This document shows positions 41,804 through 51,434 of a stretch of DNA of 64,000 nt, in pieces (the first letter of the stretch is position 1; each line of letters begins with the position of its first letter). Origin of the DNA: Gemmatimonadetes bacterium T265 (GTDB lineage: Bacteria > Gemmatimonadota > Gemmatimonadetes > Gemmatimonadales > Gemmatimonadaceae); contig BPUI01000003.1 in the NCBI GenBank assembly GCA_019973575.1, forward strand, positions 310,001 through 374,000, in the 5' to 3' direction. Below the pieces are notes generated by a model, which saw nothing but the letters and a program-made list of their open reading frames with translations, was not told the origin of the DNA and made no database searches. A program made the position numbers and the translations under genes.

Positions 41804-42259
41804 TCACGGGGCGACGTTGGGGCGCGGGGATGCCAGGTCGAGCCCGCGGAGCATGGCGAGGAAGTCGCGCGGGCGGACCGGGGTGACGCCGAAGCGCTCG
41901 GCCCCGGCGAAGTGCCGTACGTTGTGCGTGACGACCACCGGGCACCCGGACGCGACGGCGAGCTCCAGGACCAGATCATCCTGCGGGTCGGGGAGCGCGG
42001 GTCGCCAGTGGAAGTAGATGGCGCGGTGCCGGCCCGCGCGACACAGGAAGTCGAGGACCGCGTCCACATCGGCGGCCGTCAGCCCGAGCGCCGGCAGGTC
42101 GCGTTTCGCGACACTCTCATACTCCAGCACGAGCGGAACGGAGAGCTCGATGTCGAACGCACCGGTGCCAACGCGCCTCAGAATCTGGTACGACGCCCCG
42201 AGGGGCGAGCGCAACGCGGCGATCAGGACGTTGGTGTCGAGGACGGCCGCGAGCGCCAT
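41804..42259 (-). CDS. PIN-domain toxin (putative toxin-antitoxin component, PIN family)
   Basis: A 151-residue PIN ribonuclease. Acidic active-site residues are seen in AAVLDTNVLIAALRSPLGAS (Asp8), LVLEYESVAKRD (Glu), and DPQDDLVLELAVASG (Asp pair), with the closing strand VVTHNVRHFAGAE. The LRSPxGAS and HNVRHF features belong to the group annotated as PIN-family toxin-antitoxin components. The ATG at 42259 begins the conserved sequence; a longer upstream frame would read through the operator. The toxin comes first and the RHH antitoxin second, the reverse of the VapBC order. Probable target is RNA. Confidence 0.87.
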   Translation of the reverse strand: MALAAVLDTNVLIAALRSPLGASYQILRRVGTGAFDIELSVPLVLEYESVAKRDLPALGLTAADVDAVLDFLCRAGRHRAIYFHWRPALPDPQDDLVLELAVASGCPVVVTHNVRHFAGAERFGVTPVRPRDFLAMLRGLDLASPRPNVAP

Positions 42260-42323
42260 ATCGCACGAGTCGGAACGGAGCGATGAGCAGGCGTCAACAG
42301 ACCTCAGGGGCCGGGAGACGGGG

Positions 42324-42353
42324 CCACATGGTATCGTATTCGATACCATGTGG
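42324..42353. promoter_or_regulatory. 30-bp palindrome, probable operator of the PIN/RHH operon
   Basis: CCACATGGTATCG (42324-42336), a 4-base centre TATT, and CGATACCATGTGG (42341-42353) form a perfect inverted repeat 64 bp upstream of the toxin start. It is much richer in A/T than the surroundings. Size, symmetry and position fit an RHH antitoxin operator overlapping the promoter. Confidence 0.72.
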
Positions 42354-42507
42354 ACCCGCAACTCCGCCCCGGCAACCTCGCGGGCGCTGCCGACGTCCGG
42401 TCAGGCTGGTTACGCGTCTTCTGCGACACGCGCCCGCCCGAGACGTGACAGACGTTAGGCAATGCGCAAGGTCGTCCGGTAGACGACCCGGCCCGCGTGC
42501 CGCGCCG

Positions 42508-45195
42508 CTACTCCGGATGCGCGCGCCGGAAGCGCTCGAACGCCGGCGTGCCGTGCAGGACGAGGAGCTTCGGGCGGACCGCGTAGCCCTGCGCGGTCAC
42601 GCCTCGCCCCGGGGCGGTGACGCTGGCCTCCAGCCACCGCACCGCGGTCTCCGGCTCGCCCAGCCGCGCGTACGTTCCCGCCACGAGCTCGGCGTCGAGC
42701 ACGCGCAGCGAGTCGGCGGCCGGGGCCGCGCGCGCCTGGGCGAGCGCCCGCGTGAGCGTCGCGCGCGCCGCCGCGGTGTCGCCGAGCGTGGCCTGCGCGA
42801 ACGCGAGGAACGGCGCGAAGTAGACGCTGTCGTCCGCGCTGCGCGGCGGGCGGCGCGCGAGCAGACGCTGGAGGGAGTCGGCGTAGGCCCGGGCCCGCGC
42901 GCCGTCGCCGAGCCGGAGGCAGACGTCGGTCTTGGTGTCGTAGTACACGGCCACGCTGTCGTAGAGCGTGGTGATCCCGAGGTCGCGCGCCGAGCGGCCG
43001 AGGTAGAGCGGCCCGTAGGGGCCGCCGGCGTAGGCAACCTCGTTCAACACCAGGTAGCTCGGGTGCGGCAGCCGCGCGAGCGCCTGCGCCGCCGCGCCCT
43101 GCGCGGCCAGCGTGTCGCCCTGGGCCTCTAACACGACCAGGCGCTGCGCCCAGCCCCGCTCGTTCGTCGAGTCGAGCGCGATCAGTGCGTCGGCGTACCC
43201 CCGGGCCTCCGCCCAGTGCCGGAGGTTTCCGGCCGACCGCGCCGCCATGTCGAGCGTGCGGGCCGAGCGCGGGTCGAGTGCCACGGCGCGGCGCAGGAGC
43301 GCGTACGCGCTGTCGTACTGGTGGTGATCGTCGAGGAGGAAGGTCGCGAGGCGTAACCGGCGCGCGTTGTTCGGCGGCAGCCCCGCGGCCGCGCGACCGT
43401 AAAGCGCGTCCACCCCGACGGTGTCGTGGTCGATGTACTCGCGCGTGTCGGCAATCTTGATCAGCACCCCCGGATTGTCCGGCACGTACGCACGCGCCTG
43501 GGCCAGGGTAGTCCGCAGCCGCGCCATCGCGGCCGTGTCGCCCGGCGACGTGTTCGCGACGAAGAAGCGCGCCAGGGCGAATGCGCCCCACGCGTCGCCG
43601 AACGCGGAGTCACGCGCGACGGCCTGGGCGAACTCGGCCGCGCTCCGCTCCGCCGCGGCCCGGGTGTCGGGCGTCCACCCGGCCCGGTCAACGGCGTCCA
43701 GGAGGGCGGTGCCGCGCACGTACGCCGCGAGCGCCTCCGGGTCGTGGGTCAGCGGCCGGGCGAGCGCCGCCCGGCCGGCCGGCTCGAGCGCCAGGTGCAG
43801 CGCCGCGGCCACCTGCGTGGCCACCGCCGTCTGCGCGCTGAACGGGTCGGCGGCCGTGAGCACGACCGGCGCGCCCGTCCATGTGGTCGTGCCGGCTCTG
43901 GCGTCGACCACGGTCGGCGTGACCTGCGCGCGCCACGCGCCGGCGCCGTCCCGCGTCCAGCGCACCACGCCCTCGACGAGGTACGGCACGCCGAGCTCGG
44001 CGCCGACCTGCCGGGCCGGCTTGGCAGTCGCCCGGTACTGGGCCGCGCTCCGGCGGTCGATCACGGCGAAGCCGGGGAGCGCGCCCAGCTTGGCCGTGAC
44101 CGCGTCGGTGAGGCCGTCCGTGAACACCGCCTGCTCCGCCGGCCCGGCGTTGTCGAACGGCAGCACGGCGAGCATCAGCGGCACCGCGGCCGTCGTGCGC
44201 GACACGCCCGCGCCGCCAGCGTGCGCCCGCCAGGCCACCCCCGTCCCACCCAGGCCGAGGAGCGCGAGCGCTGCCACCGCGCCGAGCCGCGCCCGGCGCG
44301 GGACCGCCGCCCGCGCCCCGGTCGCGAGCCCGGCGTCAAGCACGGCCAGCAGCTCGGCGGCCGTCGCGGGCCGCTGGGCCGGGTCCTTCGCCAGACAGCG
44401 CATCACGAGCGCGGCGAGCGGGGCCCGCACCGCGGGCGCGACCGTCCGGAGCGCGCGCGGCGTCTCGCCCAGGTGCGCCGTGATGAGCTGCTGGGCCGTG
44501 GCCTTCCCGGCGAACGGGTGGTGCCCCGCGAGCAGCTCGTAGGCGACCACGCCCCACGCATACAGGTCGGCCCGCGCGTCCACGTCCGGGTCGCCCGCGG
44601 CCTGCTCGGGCGCCATGTACGCCGGCGTGCCTAACGACGCGCCCGCGCGCGTGAGCGTCCCGGTCGGCGCGGCGCCCGGCGGGGTCTCCACCGTGCGCGC
44701 CGCGGACACGGCCTTCGCGATGCCGAAGTCGGCCACCGCGGCGGCGCCGTCGGAGAGCAGCACGTTGTCCGGCTTGACGTCCCGGTGCACGACGCCCTGC
44801 GCGTGCGCGTAGCCGAGCGCGCGGGCCATGTCGCGCAGGATCGTCACCGCCTGCCCGAGGTCCGGGCGCCCGCCGCCAGCGAGCCGCGCGCGCAACGACT
44901 CGCCGTCCACGTAGGGCATCGTGTAGAACGCGAGCCCGTCGCGGTCCTCCGCCGCGAGCACGGGGACGATGTTCGGGTGCTGCAGCCGCGCGGCGAGCCG
45001 CACCTCGCGCGCGAACCGCGCCGCGCTCATCCCTTCCGCCAGCTCCGGCGCGAGCACCTTCACCACCACGCGACGCCCGAGCCGCGCGTCCTCGGCGACG
45101 AAGACGCGACTCATCCCACCCCCGCCGAGCTCGCGCCCAAGCGTGAGGGTGCTACCCATGGTGGCCTGTAGCTGCTCGCGTAGCTCGGTGCTCAC
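42508..45195 (-). CDS. PknB-type Ser/Thr protein kinase with membrane helix and TPR-like tail
   Basis: An 895-residue transmembrane kinase. The kinase domain (about 15-280) has the Gly-rich loop ELGGGGMSRVF, Lys46 in VVVKVLAPE, HRDVKPDN (His137-Asp139-Asn144), DFGIA and GTPAYMAPEQ, all intact. A hydrophobic helix near 305-325 (GAVAALALLGLGGTGVAW) crosses the membrane. The outside part starts with a FlgO/adenylate-cyclase-like domain (LAVLPFDNAGPAEQAVFTDGLTD) and continues as tetratricopeptide-like helices. This architecture is common in Gemmatimonadota and Acidobacteriota. The ligand is unknown. Its tail has a decayed relative at 36.2 kb. Confidence 0.93.
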   Translation of the reverse strand: MSTELREQLQATMGSTLTLGRELGGGGMSRVFVAEDARLGRRVVVKVLAPELAEGMSAARFAREVRLAARLQHPNIVPVLAAEDRDGLAFYTMPYVDGESLRARLAGGGRPDLGQAVTILRDMARALGYAHAQGVVHRDVKPDNVLLSDGAAAVADFGIAKAVSAARTVETPPGAAPTGTLTRAGASLGTPAYMAPEQAAGDPDVDARADLYAWGVVAYELLAGHHPFAGKATAQQLITAHLGETPRALRTVAPAVRAPLAALVMRCLAKDPAQRPATAAELLAVLDAGLATGARAAVPRRARLGAVAALALLGLGGTGVAWRAHAGGAGVSRTTAAVPLMLAVLPFDNAGPAEQAVFTDGLTDAVTAKLGALPGFAVIDRRSAAQYRATAKPARQVGAELGVPYLVEGVVRWTRDGAGAWRAQVTPTVVDARAGTTTWTGAPVVLTAADPFSAQTAVATQVAAALHLALEPAGRAALARPLTHDPEALAAYVRGTALLDAVDRAGWTPDTRAAAERSAAEFAQAVARDSAFGDAWGAFALARFFVANTSPGDTAAMARLRTTLAQARAYVPDNPGVLIKIADTREYIDHDTVGVDALYGRAAAGLPPNNARRLRLATFLLDDHHQYDSAYALLRRAVALDPRSARTLDMAARSAGNLRHWAEARGYADALIALDSTNERGWAQRLVVLEAQGDTLAAQGAAAQALARLPHPSYLVLNEVAYAGGPYGPLYLGRSARDLGITTLYDSVAVYYDTKTDVCLRLGDGARARAYADSLQRLLARRPPRSADDSVYFAPFLAFAQATLGDTAAARATLTRALAQARAAPAADSLRVLDAELVAGTYARLGEPETAVRWLEASVTAPGRGVTAQGYAVRPKLLVLHGTPAFERFRRAHPE

Positions 45196-45321
45196 GGTTG
45201 CCCGCGCCGGATGGGGACAGCGCGAACATACGGATCACGTGGTGACGCCGCTACAAGGATCGTCACCCCCGCAGCTTGCTTGCCGAAGGCGGCGGGGGTC
45301 CACCCTTCCCTGGCGACGCGC

Positions 45322-47013
45322 TCAGAGGTTCCGCCGGTTGAGCTCCTGCACCGCGAAGTCCGCCGCGCGCGCCGTCAGCGCCATGTAGGTCAGCGACGGG
45401 TTCTGGCACGCCGTCGAGGCCATGCACGCCCCGTCGGTGACGAACACGTTGGGCGCGTCCCACACCTGGTTGTGCGCGTTGAGCACGCTCACCTTCGGGC
45501 TCCGCCCCATACGCGCCGTGCCCATCTCGTGGATGCCCATCCCCGGGAAGTACTCGCCGTCGAACGTGTGCACGTTCTTCGCGCCCGCCGCCTCGAGCAT
45601 CTCGGCCATGTCGTGGATCATGTCCTTGCGCATGAGGCGCTCGTTCTCGCCCGTCGCGCAGTCGATCTTGAGGACGGGGAGCCCCCACTTATCCGTCTTC
45701 GCGTGGTCGAGCGTGACCGTGTTCTGGTGGTTGGGGAGCATCTCGCCGAACGCGGTCGCGCCGAACGCCCACGCGCCCGGCTCGGCCGCCGTGTCCTTGA
45801 AGTCGCCGCCGACGCCTAACTCCGCGACCGCGCGCGACCACCCGTCACGCCCCGCGGCGCCCTCGTAGCCGAAGCCGCGCAGGTAGTCGCGCTTCTCGCC
45901 ACGCAGGTTGCGGTAGCGCGGGATGTAGATCGCGTTCGGCCGCCGCCCGAACTCGAACTTGTCGTCCAGCCCCTCGATCTGGCCCGACGCGCCGCAGCGG
46001 AAGTGGTGGTCCATCAGGTTGTGCCCGAGCTCCCCCGACGAGCTGCCCAACCCGCCCGGCCACACGTCGGTCGCGGACCGGAGCAGCAGCCACGTCGAGT
46101 TGAGCGTCGAGGCGCAGAGGAAGACGACCTTGGCCGTGTAATCCGTCGTCTGGTTCGTGACCGCGTCGAGCACGCGCACGCCCGTGGCGCGCTTGCGGTC
46201 CTTGTCGTACAGCACCTCGGTCGCGATCGCGAACGGCCGCAGCGTGAGGCGCCCCGTGCGCACCGCCGCCGGGAGCGTCGAGGACTGCGTGCTGAAGTAG
46301 GCGCCGTACGGGCAGCCGAGCCAGCACGCGTCGCGGTACTGGCACGCATAGCGCCCGGGGAGCGGCTGCGTAAGGTTGGCCGTCCGGCTCGGGATGACGC
46401 GGCGCCGGCCGTCGTACAGGCGGGCGAGGCGGTCCGCCACCTGCTGCTCGGCGCAGTTCATCGCCATCGGTGGCTGGAACTCCCCGTCGGGGAGTTGCTC
46501 GAGCCCCTCGTGCGACCCCGCGATGCCCGCGAAGCGCTCGACGTGGCTGTACCACGGGGCGATCTCGGCGTAGCGGATCGGCCAGTCGGTGCCGACGCCC
46601 TGCTTCGCGTTCGCCTCGAAGTCGATGTCGCTGTGGCGGAAGCTGCAGCGCCCCCACATGAGCGAGCGCCCGCCGACGTGGTAGCCGCGGTACCAGTCGA
46701 AGCGCTTGACCTCGGTGTAGGGCGAGTCCCGGTCCGAGGCCCACCAGTCGAGGTTCTTCTCGTTGAGCGGGAAGTCGCGCTGGAGGACGGGGTACGCGTC
46801 TTCCATCGCCACCGTGCGGCCGCCGCGGTGCGGGTACGCCCAGGGCGGCTTCGTCGCGTTGACGTAGTCCTTGATGTGCTCGATGTTCTTGCCGCGCTCG
46901 AGGAGGAGCACGCGCAGCCCCTTCTCGGTCAGCTCCTTGGCGGCCCACCCGCCCGAAATGCCCGACCCGACGACGATCGCGTCGTAGGCCGTCTCGCGTG
47001 GTGGTGCTTGCAT
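45322..47013 (-). CDS. GMC family oxidoreductase
   Basis: A 563-residue flavoprotein. The FAD dinucleotide fold is AIVVGSGISGGWAAKELTEK with the second-strand LLLERGKN. The GMC signature is VGGRSLMWGRCSFRHSD, and the C-terminal active-site block is HEMGTARMGRSPKVSVLN followed by VFVTDGACMASTACQNPSLT with the conserved His/Asn. Relatives oxidise sugars or alcohols, and in this branch act with DUF1080 and gluconate-dehydrogenase-like partners. A DUF1080 gene is divergently encoded 190 bp away. No signal peptide is present. The ATG at 47013 is chosen because the flavin motif follows at once. Confidence 0.9.
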   Translation of the reverse strand: MQAPPRETAYDAIVVGSGISGGWAAKELTEKGLRVLLLERGKNIEHIKDYVNATKPPWAYPHRGGRTVAMEDAYPVLQRDFPLNEKNLDWWASDRDSPYTEVKRFDWYRGYHVGGRSLMWGRCSFRHSDIDFEANAKQGVGTDWPIRYAEIAPWYSHVERFAGIAGSHEGLEQLPDGEFQPPMAMNCAEQQVADRLARLYDGRRRVIPSRTANLTQPLPGRYACQYRDACWLGCPYGAYFSTQSSTLPAAVRTGRLTLRPFAIATEVLYDKDRKRATGVRVLDAVTNQTTDYTAKVVFLCASTLNSTWLLLRSATDVWPGGLGSSSGELGHNLMDHHFRCGASGQIEGLDDKFEFGRRPNAIYIPRYRNLRGEKRDYLRGFGYEGAAGRDGWSRAVAELGVGGDFKDTAAEPGAWAFGATAFGEMLPNHQNTVTLDHAKTDKWGLPVLKIDCATGENERLMRKDMIHDMAEMLEAAGAKNVHTFDGEYFPGMGIHEMGTARMGRSPKVSVLNAHNQVWDAPNVFVTDGACMASTACQNPSLTYMALTARAADFAVQELNRRNL

Positions 47014-47205
47014 CGCGTGTGCTCCTCTTTCTGGGCTCGGGGCGGGCGGCCGCGCGGCGCGGGCCGTCGCCGAATATGGCGACCGGCGCGCGCGCGCCGC
47101 CATGCGGCCGTTCCGCCACGCGGGCGTCCAGACGTGACTTCACCCGGGCGCGGTCCCGGAGGTACGCTTGGGGATTGCCTGGGCAACCCGCTCGTCCGGA
47201 GACAC

Positions 47206-48249
47206 ATGAACGGCTGGCCACAACGCCTGTACTACCCTCTGCGCCGCACGGCGCGCCACGCGCGCACGGCCGCGGGGCCCGCGACGGCGCTCCTGGCGGC
47301 GCTCGCCGCGGGGCCCGCCGGTCGCGGCCCCGCGGCGGCCGGCGCCCAGACCGCGATCCCGCCGGCGCTCGTGGGGCGCTGGGACCTGCGCGTCTCGGGC
47401 GCCGGCGGCACAGTCTACCCGTCGTGGCTGGAAGTCTCGCGCTCGGGCGACCGCGCGCTCGTCGGGCGCTTCGTCGGCCGCGTGGGGAGCGCCCGCCCGG
47501 TCGGCCGCGTCGAGGTCGCGGGCGACACCTTCCGCTTCGCCATCCCGCCGCAGTGGGAGCCGGGCGACGGCGACCTGCGCGTCGAGGGGACGGTCGCGGG
47601 CGGCGCGGCAGGGGACCGACTCTCCGGCACGCTCGTGACGCCTAACGGGGAGCGGCACGCGTGGACGGCGGTGCGCGCCCCCGACCTGCTCCGCGCCGCG
47701 GGAATCCCGCGCTGGGGCGCGCCGGTCGTGCTCTTCGACGGCCGCGACCTCGCGGGGTGGGTGCCGCGCGGCGGGGAGAACCGGTGGCGCGCGGAGAACG
47801 GCGTGCTCGCCAACCCCGGCGGCGGCGCGAACCTGGTGACGACGCGCGCGTTCGGGGACTTCACGCTGCACGTCGAGTTCCGCTACCCCAAGGGGAGCAA
47901 CAGCGGCGTGTACCTGCGCGGGCGCTACGAGGTGCAGGTCGAGGACGACGAGGAGGACCGCCGCGACCGCGAGCCGGCGCTGGTCGACATCGGCGGGGTC
48001 TACGGTTTCATCGCGCCGAGTGCGTACGCGGCGCGCGGGCCGGGCGCGTGGCAGACGTGCGACATCACCCTCGTCGGGCGCCGGGTGACGGTCGTCCTCA
48101 ACGGGCAGACGGTCGTCGCGGACCGGGCGATCCCCGGCATCACCGGCGGCGCGCTCGACAGCGACGAGGGCACGCCGGGCCCGATCATGCTGCAGGGCGA
48201 CCACGGGCGGATCGAGTACCGCCGCCTCGTGCTGCGGCCGGGGCGTTAG
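47206..48249 (+). CDS. Exported DUF1080 (3-keto-disaccharide hydrolase) protein
   Basis: A 347-residue protein with an Arg-rich start and hydrophobic stretch (ALLAALAAGPAG) as export signal. It then has a 110-residue beta domain and the DUF1080 lectin-like fold: VVLFDGRDLAGWVPRGGENR, DFTLHVEFRYPKGSNSGVYL, and GTPGPIMLQGDHGRIEYRRL. Characterised members hydrolyse 3-keto-disaccharides; the divergent GMC oxidoreductase could supply such keto sugars, which is inference from neighbourhood. The stop codon lies inside CGTTAGGC, immediately before the GTG of the next small gene. Confidence 0.88.
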   Translation: MNGWPQRLYYPLRRTARHARTAAGPATALLAALAAGPAGRGPAAAGAQTAIPPALVGRWDLRVSGAGGTVYPSWLEVSRSGDRALVGRFVGRVGSARPVGRVEVAGDTFRFAIPPQWEPGDGDLRVEGTVAGGAAGDRLSGTLVTPNGERHAWTAVRAPDLLRAAGIPRWGAPVVLFDGRDLAGWVPRGGENRWRAENGVLANPGGGANLVTTRAFGDFTLHVEFRYPKGSNSGVYLRGRYEVQVEDDEEDRRDREPALVDIGGVYGFIAPSAYAARGPGAWQTCDITLVGRRVTVVLNGQTVVADRAIPGITGGALDSDEGTPGPIMLQGDHGRIEYRRLVLRPGR

Positions 48250-48251
48250 GC

Positions 48252-48713
48252 GTGACGCGGGAGGCCGGCACGCCGCCGCGCGACGACCCGCCCGCGGAGT
48301 CCGGGCCGCCGGGCACCGCCGCGGGGCTCGTCGCGTCGCTCTGGCGGACGGCCCCGCCCAGCATGTGGGCGCCCGAGCGGGGCGCCGCGGCCCCCGCCGT
48401 CGAGCTGTCGGCCGTCATCGCGCGGCTCGCCGCCGACGCCGAGCGGCTGCTCCGGGAGGCGGAGGCCGAGGAGCGCCCCGCGGTCGCGCTCCTCGCCGAG
48501 ACCGCGCGGGCCGTCTGCACCGCGCTCGGCACGCAGCCGCCGACGCCCGACCGCGCCGGCGGCGAGGGCACCGCCCTGCCCTCGTCGGCGCGGCTCCGGC
48601 TCGCGCGAATGGAGCAGTGGCTCGCGGCCCGCGCGGCGGCCGACCCGTGCGCGGAGCCGTCGGCGAACCTGTGCCTGTGGGTGCTGGACCAGTCGGAGGG
48701 CGGACCCACGTAG
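48252..48713 (+). CDS. Hypothetical protein, Ala-rich, no recognised family
   Basis: A 153-residue soluble protein starting with GTG two bases after the DUF1080 stop, so part of that operon. The centre is helical (LSAVIARLAADAERLLREAE and LLAETARAVCTALG) and the C-terminus ends with ANLCLWVLDQSEGGP. I recognise no domain, signal peptide or membrane helix. Its codon use looks normal for the window. It may be a small partner of the carbohydrate genes or a weakly conserved reading frame. Confidence 0.5.
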   Translation: MTREAGTPPRDDPPAESGPPGTAAGLVASLWRTAPPSMWAPERGAAAPAVELSAVIARLAADAERLLREAEAEERPAVALLAETARAVCTALGTQPPTPDRAGGEGTALPSSARLRLARMEQWLAARAAADPCAEPSANLCLWVLDQSEGGPT

Positions 48714-48870
48714 CGCCGGCGGGCGCGCGCCGACACGCCGCCGTCATCAGAGTGTGGTCGCACGGTTACACGGCGGTCGCCGACTCGTGATCGGCGGTTC
48801 GCCGGGGGGATGGAGGTTCGGCGGCGTGTTCGGCGCCCCGCCGACGTGCTTCTCCCTCCCTCCCCCGCCC

Positions 48871-51387
48871 ATGCGCTCCCTCCCGATCCACGCGGCGCTC
48901 CTCGCCGGGCTGCTCCCCGCCGGGTTGGTCCCCGCCGTCGCCCTCGACGCCCAACAGTCCCCCGCGGCCACCCGGCCGGACACCGCGGCGCCCGCCACGC
49001 CGCGGTCCGGCGCGCGCCGCGACAGCGCCCAGCGGCTGACGACCGTCACGGTCACCGCGACCGTCTCGGGGCGCGGGCTCGCCCGCGGCGCGGCCGTCGT
49101 CGACTCCGCCCGCCTCCACGCCGCCCCGCCGGGCACGAGCGCGCTCAAGGTCATCGAACAGCTCCCCGGCGTGAACGTGCAGAACGCCGACGGGTTCGGC
49201 ATGTACGAGTGGAGCAACCGCGTCACGATCCGCGGCTTCCAGAGCGCGCAGATCGGCCAGACGCTCGACGGCGTGCCGTTAGGCGACATGTCCTACGGCA
49301 ACTTCAACGGCCTCGGCGTCGGCCGCGCGGCGGACCCGAGCAACCTCGCCTCGACCACCGTCGCGCAGGGGAGCGGCGCCCTCGGCACCGCGAGCGGCAA
49401 CAACCTCGGCGGCGTCGTGCAGTACGCCACGGAGGACCCGCTCAACCGGCGTACGCTCTTCGTCCAGCAGATGGGCGGGCAGTACGAGGCGCGCCGCACG
49501 ACGCTCCGCTACGACAACGGGCTCGACACCTTCCACGAGGGCGCGGGCGCGTTCCGCGGCTACCTGTCGTACTCGCGCTTCGACACCGACAAGTGGAAGA
49601 GCGGCGGCGAGCGCTACTCGCGCTTCCCCGGCCAGGCGTCGTTCCTCTTCGGCCAGGGCGGCCTGCTGGGCCACGCCGGCCAGCAGTGGCAGGACCAGCT
49701 CAACGCCAAGGCGCAGCTGCTGCTGGGCCCGCACAAGCTCACGGCCTACTACGACTTCGCGAGCCGCAAGGAGAGCGACTACATGGACCTGTCGCTCGGC
49801 ATTTTCAACGGCTCCGCGGGCGCCGCCGCGCCCGGGCTCGGCTTCGGGCCCAACTTCGACTACCTCGGCAGTTGGGCGCAGGCGAAGCAGCTGGCGGAGC
49901 TGAGCAACGCGACGACGTACAACCCGCTCACCGACGCGTCGTACTACTGGTCGGCGCAGGGCGCGCGGCAGGACCACCTCGCCTACGTCCGGGGCGAGTT
50001 CGCGCTCGGCGGCGGTCTGCAGCTGACGGTGCAGCCGTACTTCCACGCCAACCGCGGCGGGGGTGACTGGCACGCGCCGAGCTACGGGGCGTCGTACTCG
50101 CCCGACCCGATCAACTTCCGCCAGACCCAATACCACGACACCCGCTACGGCGCCACGGCCCGCCTGACGACCGAGCCGTTCGCGGTCGGCGCGACCACGA
50201 ACCGCTTCGAGGCCGGCACCTGGCTCGAGTCCAACAGCGACCGCATCCGCCGCCCGCGCTGGCGGCTCGTCGACTACGCGGCCGGCCCGGACGTGAACTT
50301 CTCCGACCCGATCCGCCTCGACTTCGACCGCGGCGGAGACATCGGCACCACGCTCCTCTACGCGCAGAACACCACGCGCCTGCTCGACGACCGCCTCGGC
50401 GTGACCTACGGCGCCAAGTTCCTGCGCGTCAACGCCGACTTCACCAACAACGGCAACACGCCCACCAACGGCCTCACGGCGCCCGTCTTCGCCGACTCCG
50501 GCCGCCCCGCCCTCTCGCTGCCGACCAAGGCGGGGGTGCTGCCCCAGGTCGGCGCGGTGTTCCGCGCGACGGCCGCCGAGGAGCTGTTCGCGAATTATTC
50601 GGAGAACGTCAACCAGTTCCCGTACAGCCCGGCGACGGGCGTCTACAACGCGAGCCCGGCGACCTTCGACTACTTCCGCACCCGCGTCGACCCCGAGCGC
50701 GCGCGGACGGTCGAGGGCGGCGTGCGCACGCGTCGCGGGCCCGTCGAGGCCGGGGTCACGGGGTACGTCGTGAACTACCGCAACCGCCTGTTAGGCATCT
50801 CGCTCTGCCCCCAGACGGTGAGCTGCGCGACGGGGTTCGCCAACGTCGGCTCGGTGCACACGCGCGGCGTCGAAGGACTCTTCAACTACGCGCTCCCGGC
50901 GGGGCTGCGCCTCTACGCCGGCGCGTCGTACAACGCGTCGACCTACGCCAAGGACTACCTCGCCAAGGAGAACGACCCGACGTCGCGGGTCGCGACCGGC
51001 GGCAAGAACGTCATCGACGCCCCGCGCTTCCTCGGCAGCACCTCGCTCGGCTACACGCGCGACCGCCTCGTCGCCTCCGTCACCGGGCGCTACGTGGACA
51101 AGCGCTTCTTCACCTACACCAACGACCTCGTCACCTTCGACGGCCGCACGGTCCCGGGCGGCGGCTACGCGCCCGCCTACGGCGTCGCCGACTTCAACGC
51201 CCGGTACCGCTTCGGCCCCTTCCGCGGCGTGCGCGCGCTCGACGTGCAGGCGAACGCGCTCAACCTGTTCAACCGGCGCTACGTCAGCACGGTCGGGACG
51301 AACGGCTTCACGACGGCGAGCGACTACGCGACGCTCCTCACCGGCGCGCCGCGGCAGCTGTTCGTGACCGTCGGGAGCACGTTCTGA
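48871..51387 (+). CDS. TonB-dependent outer-membrane receptor
   Basis: An 838-residue receptor with a signal peptide (HAALLAGLLPAGLVPAVA). The plug domain runs from about residue 65: LKVIEQLPGVNVQNADGFGM, RVTIRGFQSAQIGQTLDGVP and GNNLGGVVQYATEDP. A 22-strand barrel with many aromatic strand ends follows, terminating with LTGAPRQLFVTVGSTF and its final Phe. It has no CarboxypepD_reg N-terminal domain, unlike the dead receptor at 26 kb, and resembles siderophore or vitamin receptors more than SusC. The substrate is unknown. The TonB at 11.1 kb may energise it. Confidence 0.93.
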   Translation: MRSLPIHAALLAGLLPAGLVPAVALDAQQSPAATRPDTAAPATPRSGARRDSAQRLTTVTVTATVSGRGLARGAAVVDSARLHAAPPGTSALKVIEQLPGVNVQNADGFGMYEWSNRVTIRGFQSAQIGQTLDGVPLGDMSYGNFNGLGVGRAADPSNLASTTVAQGSGALGTASGNNLGGVVQYATEDPLNRRTLFVQQMGGQYEARRTTLRYDNGLDTFHEGAGAFRGYLSYSRFDTDKWKSGGERYSRFPGQASFLFGQGGLLGHAGQQWQDQLNAKAQLLLGPHKLTAYYDFASRKESDYMDLSLGIFNGSAGAAAPGLGFGPNFDYLGSWAQAKQLAELSNATTYNPLTDASYYWSAQGARQDHLAYVRGEFALGGGLQLTVQPYFHANRGGGDWHAPSYGASYSPDPINFRQTQYHDTRYGATARLTTEPFAVGATTNRFEAGTWLESNSDRIRRPRWRLVDYAAGPDVNFSDPIRLDFDRGGDIGTTLLYAQNTTRLLDDRLGVTYGAKFLRVNADFTNNGNTPTNGLTAPVFADSGRPALSLPTKAGVLPQVGAVFRATAAEELFANYSENVNQFPYSPATGVYNASPATFDYFRTRVDPERARTVEGGVRTRRGPVEAGVTGYVVNYRNRLLGISLCPQTVSCATGFANVGSVHTRGVEGLFNYALPAGLRLYAGASYNASTYAKDYLAKENDPTSRVATGGKNVIDAPRFLGSTSLGYTRDRLVASVTGRYVDKRFFTYTNDLVTFDGRTVPGGGYAPAYGVADFNARYRFGPFRGVRALDVQANALNLFNRRYVSTVGTNGFTTASDYATLLTGAPRQLFVTVGSTF

Positions 51388-51434
51388 CGGCGTGGGCGCG
51401 CGGGGCCGGCCCGCGGCCGCGACGGCGCAGGACC

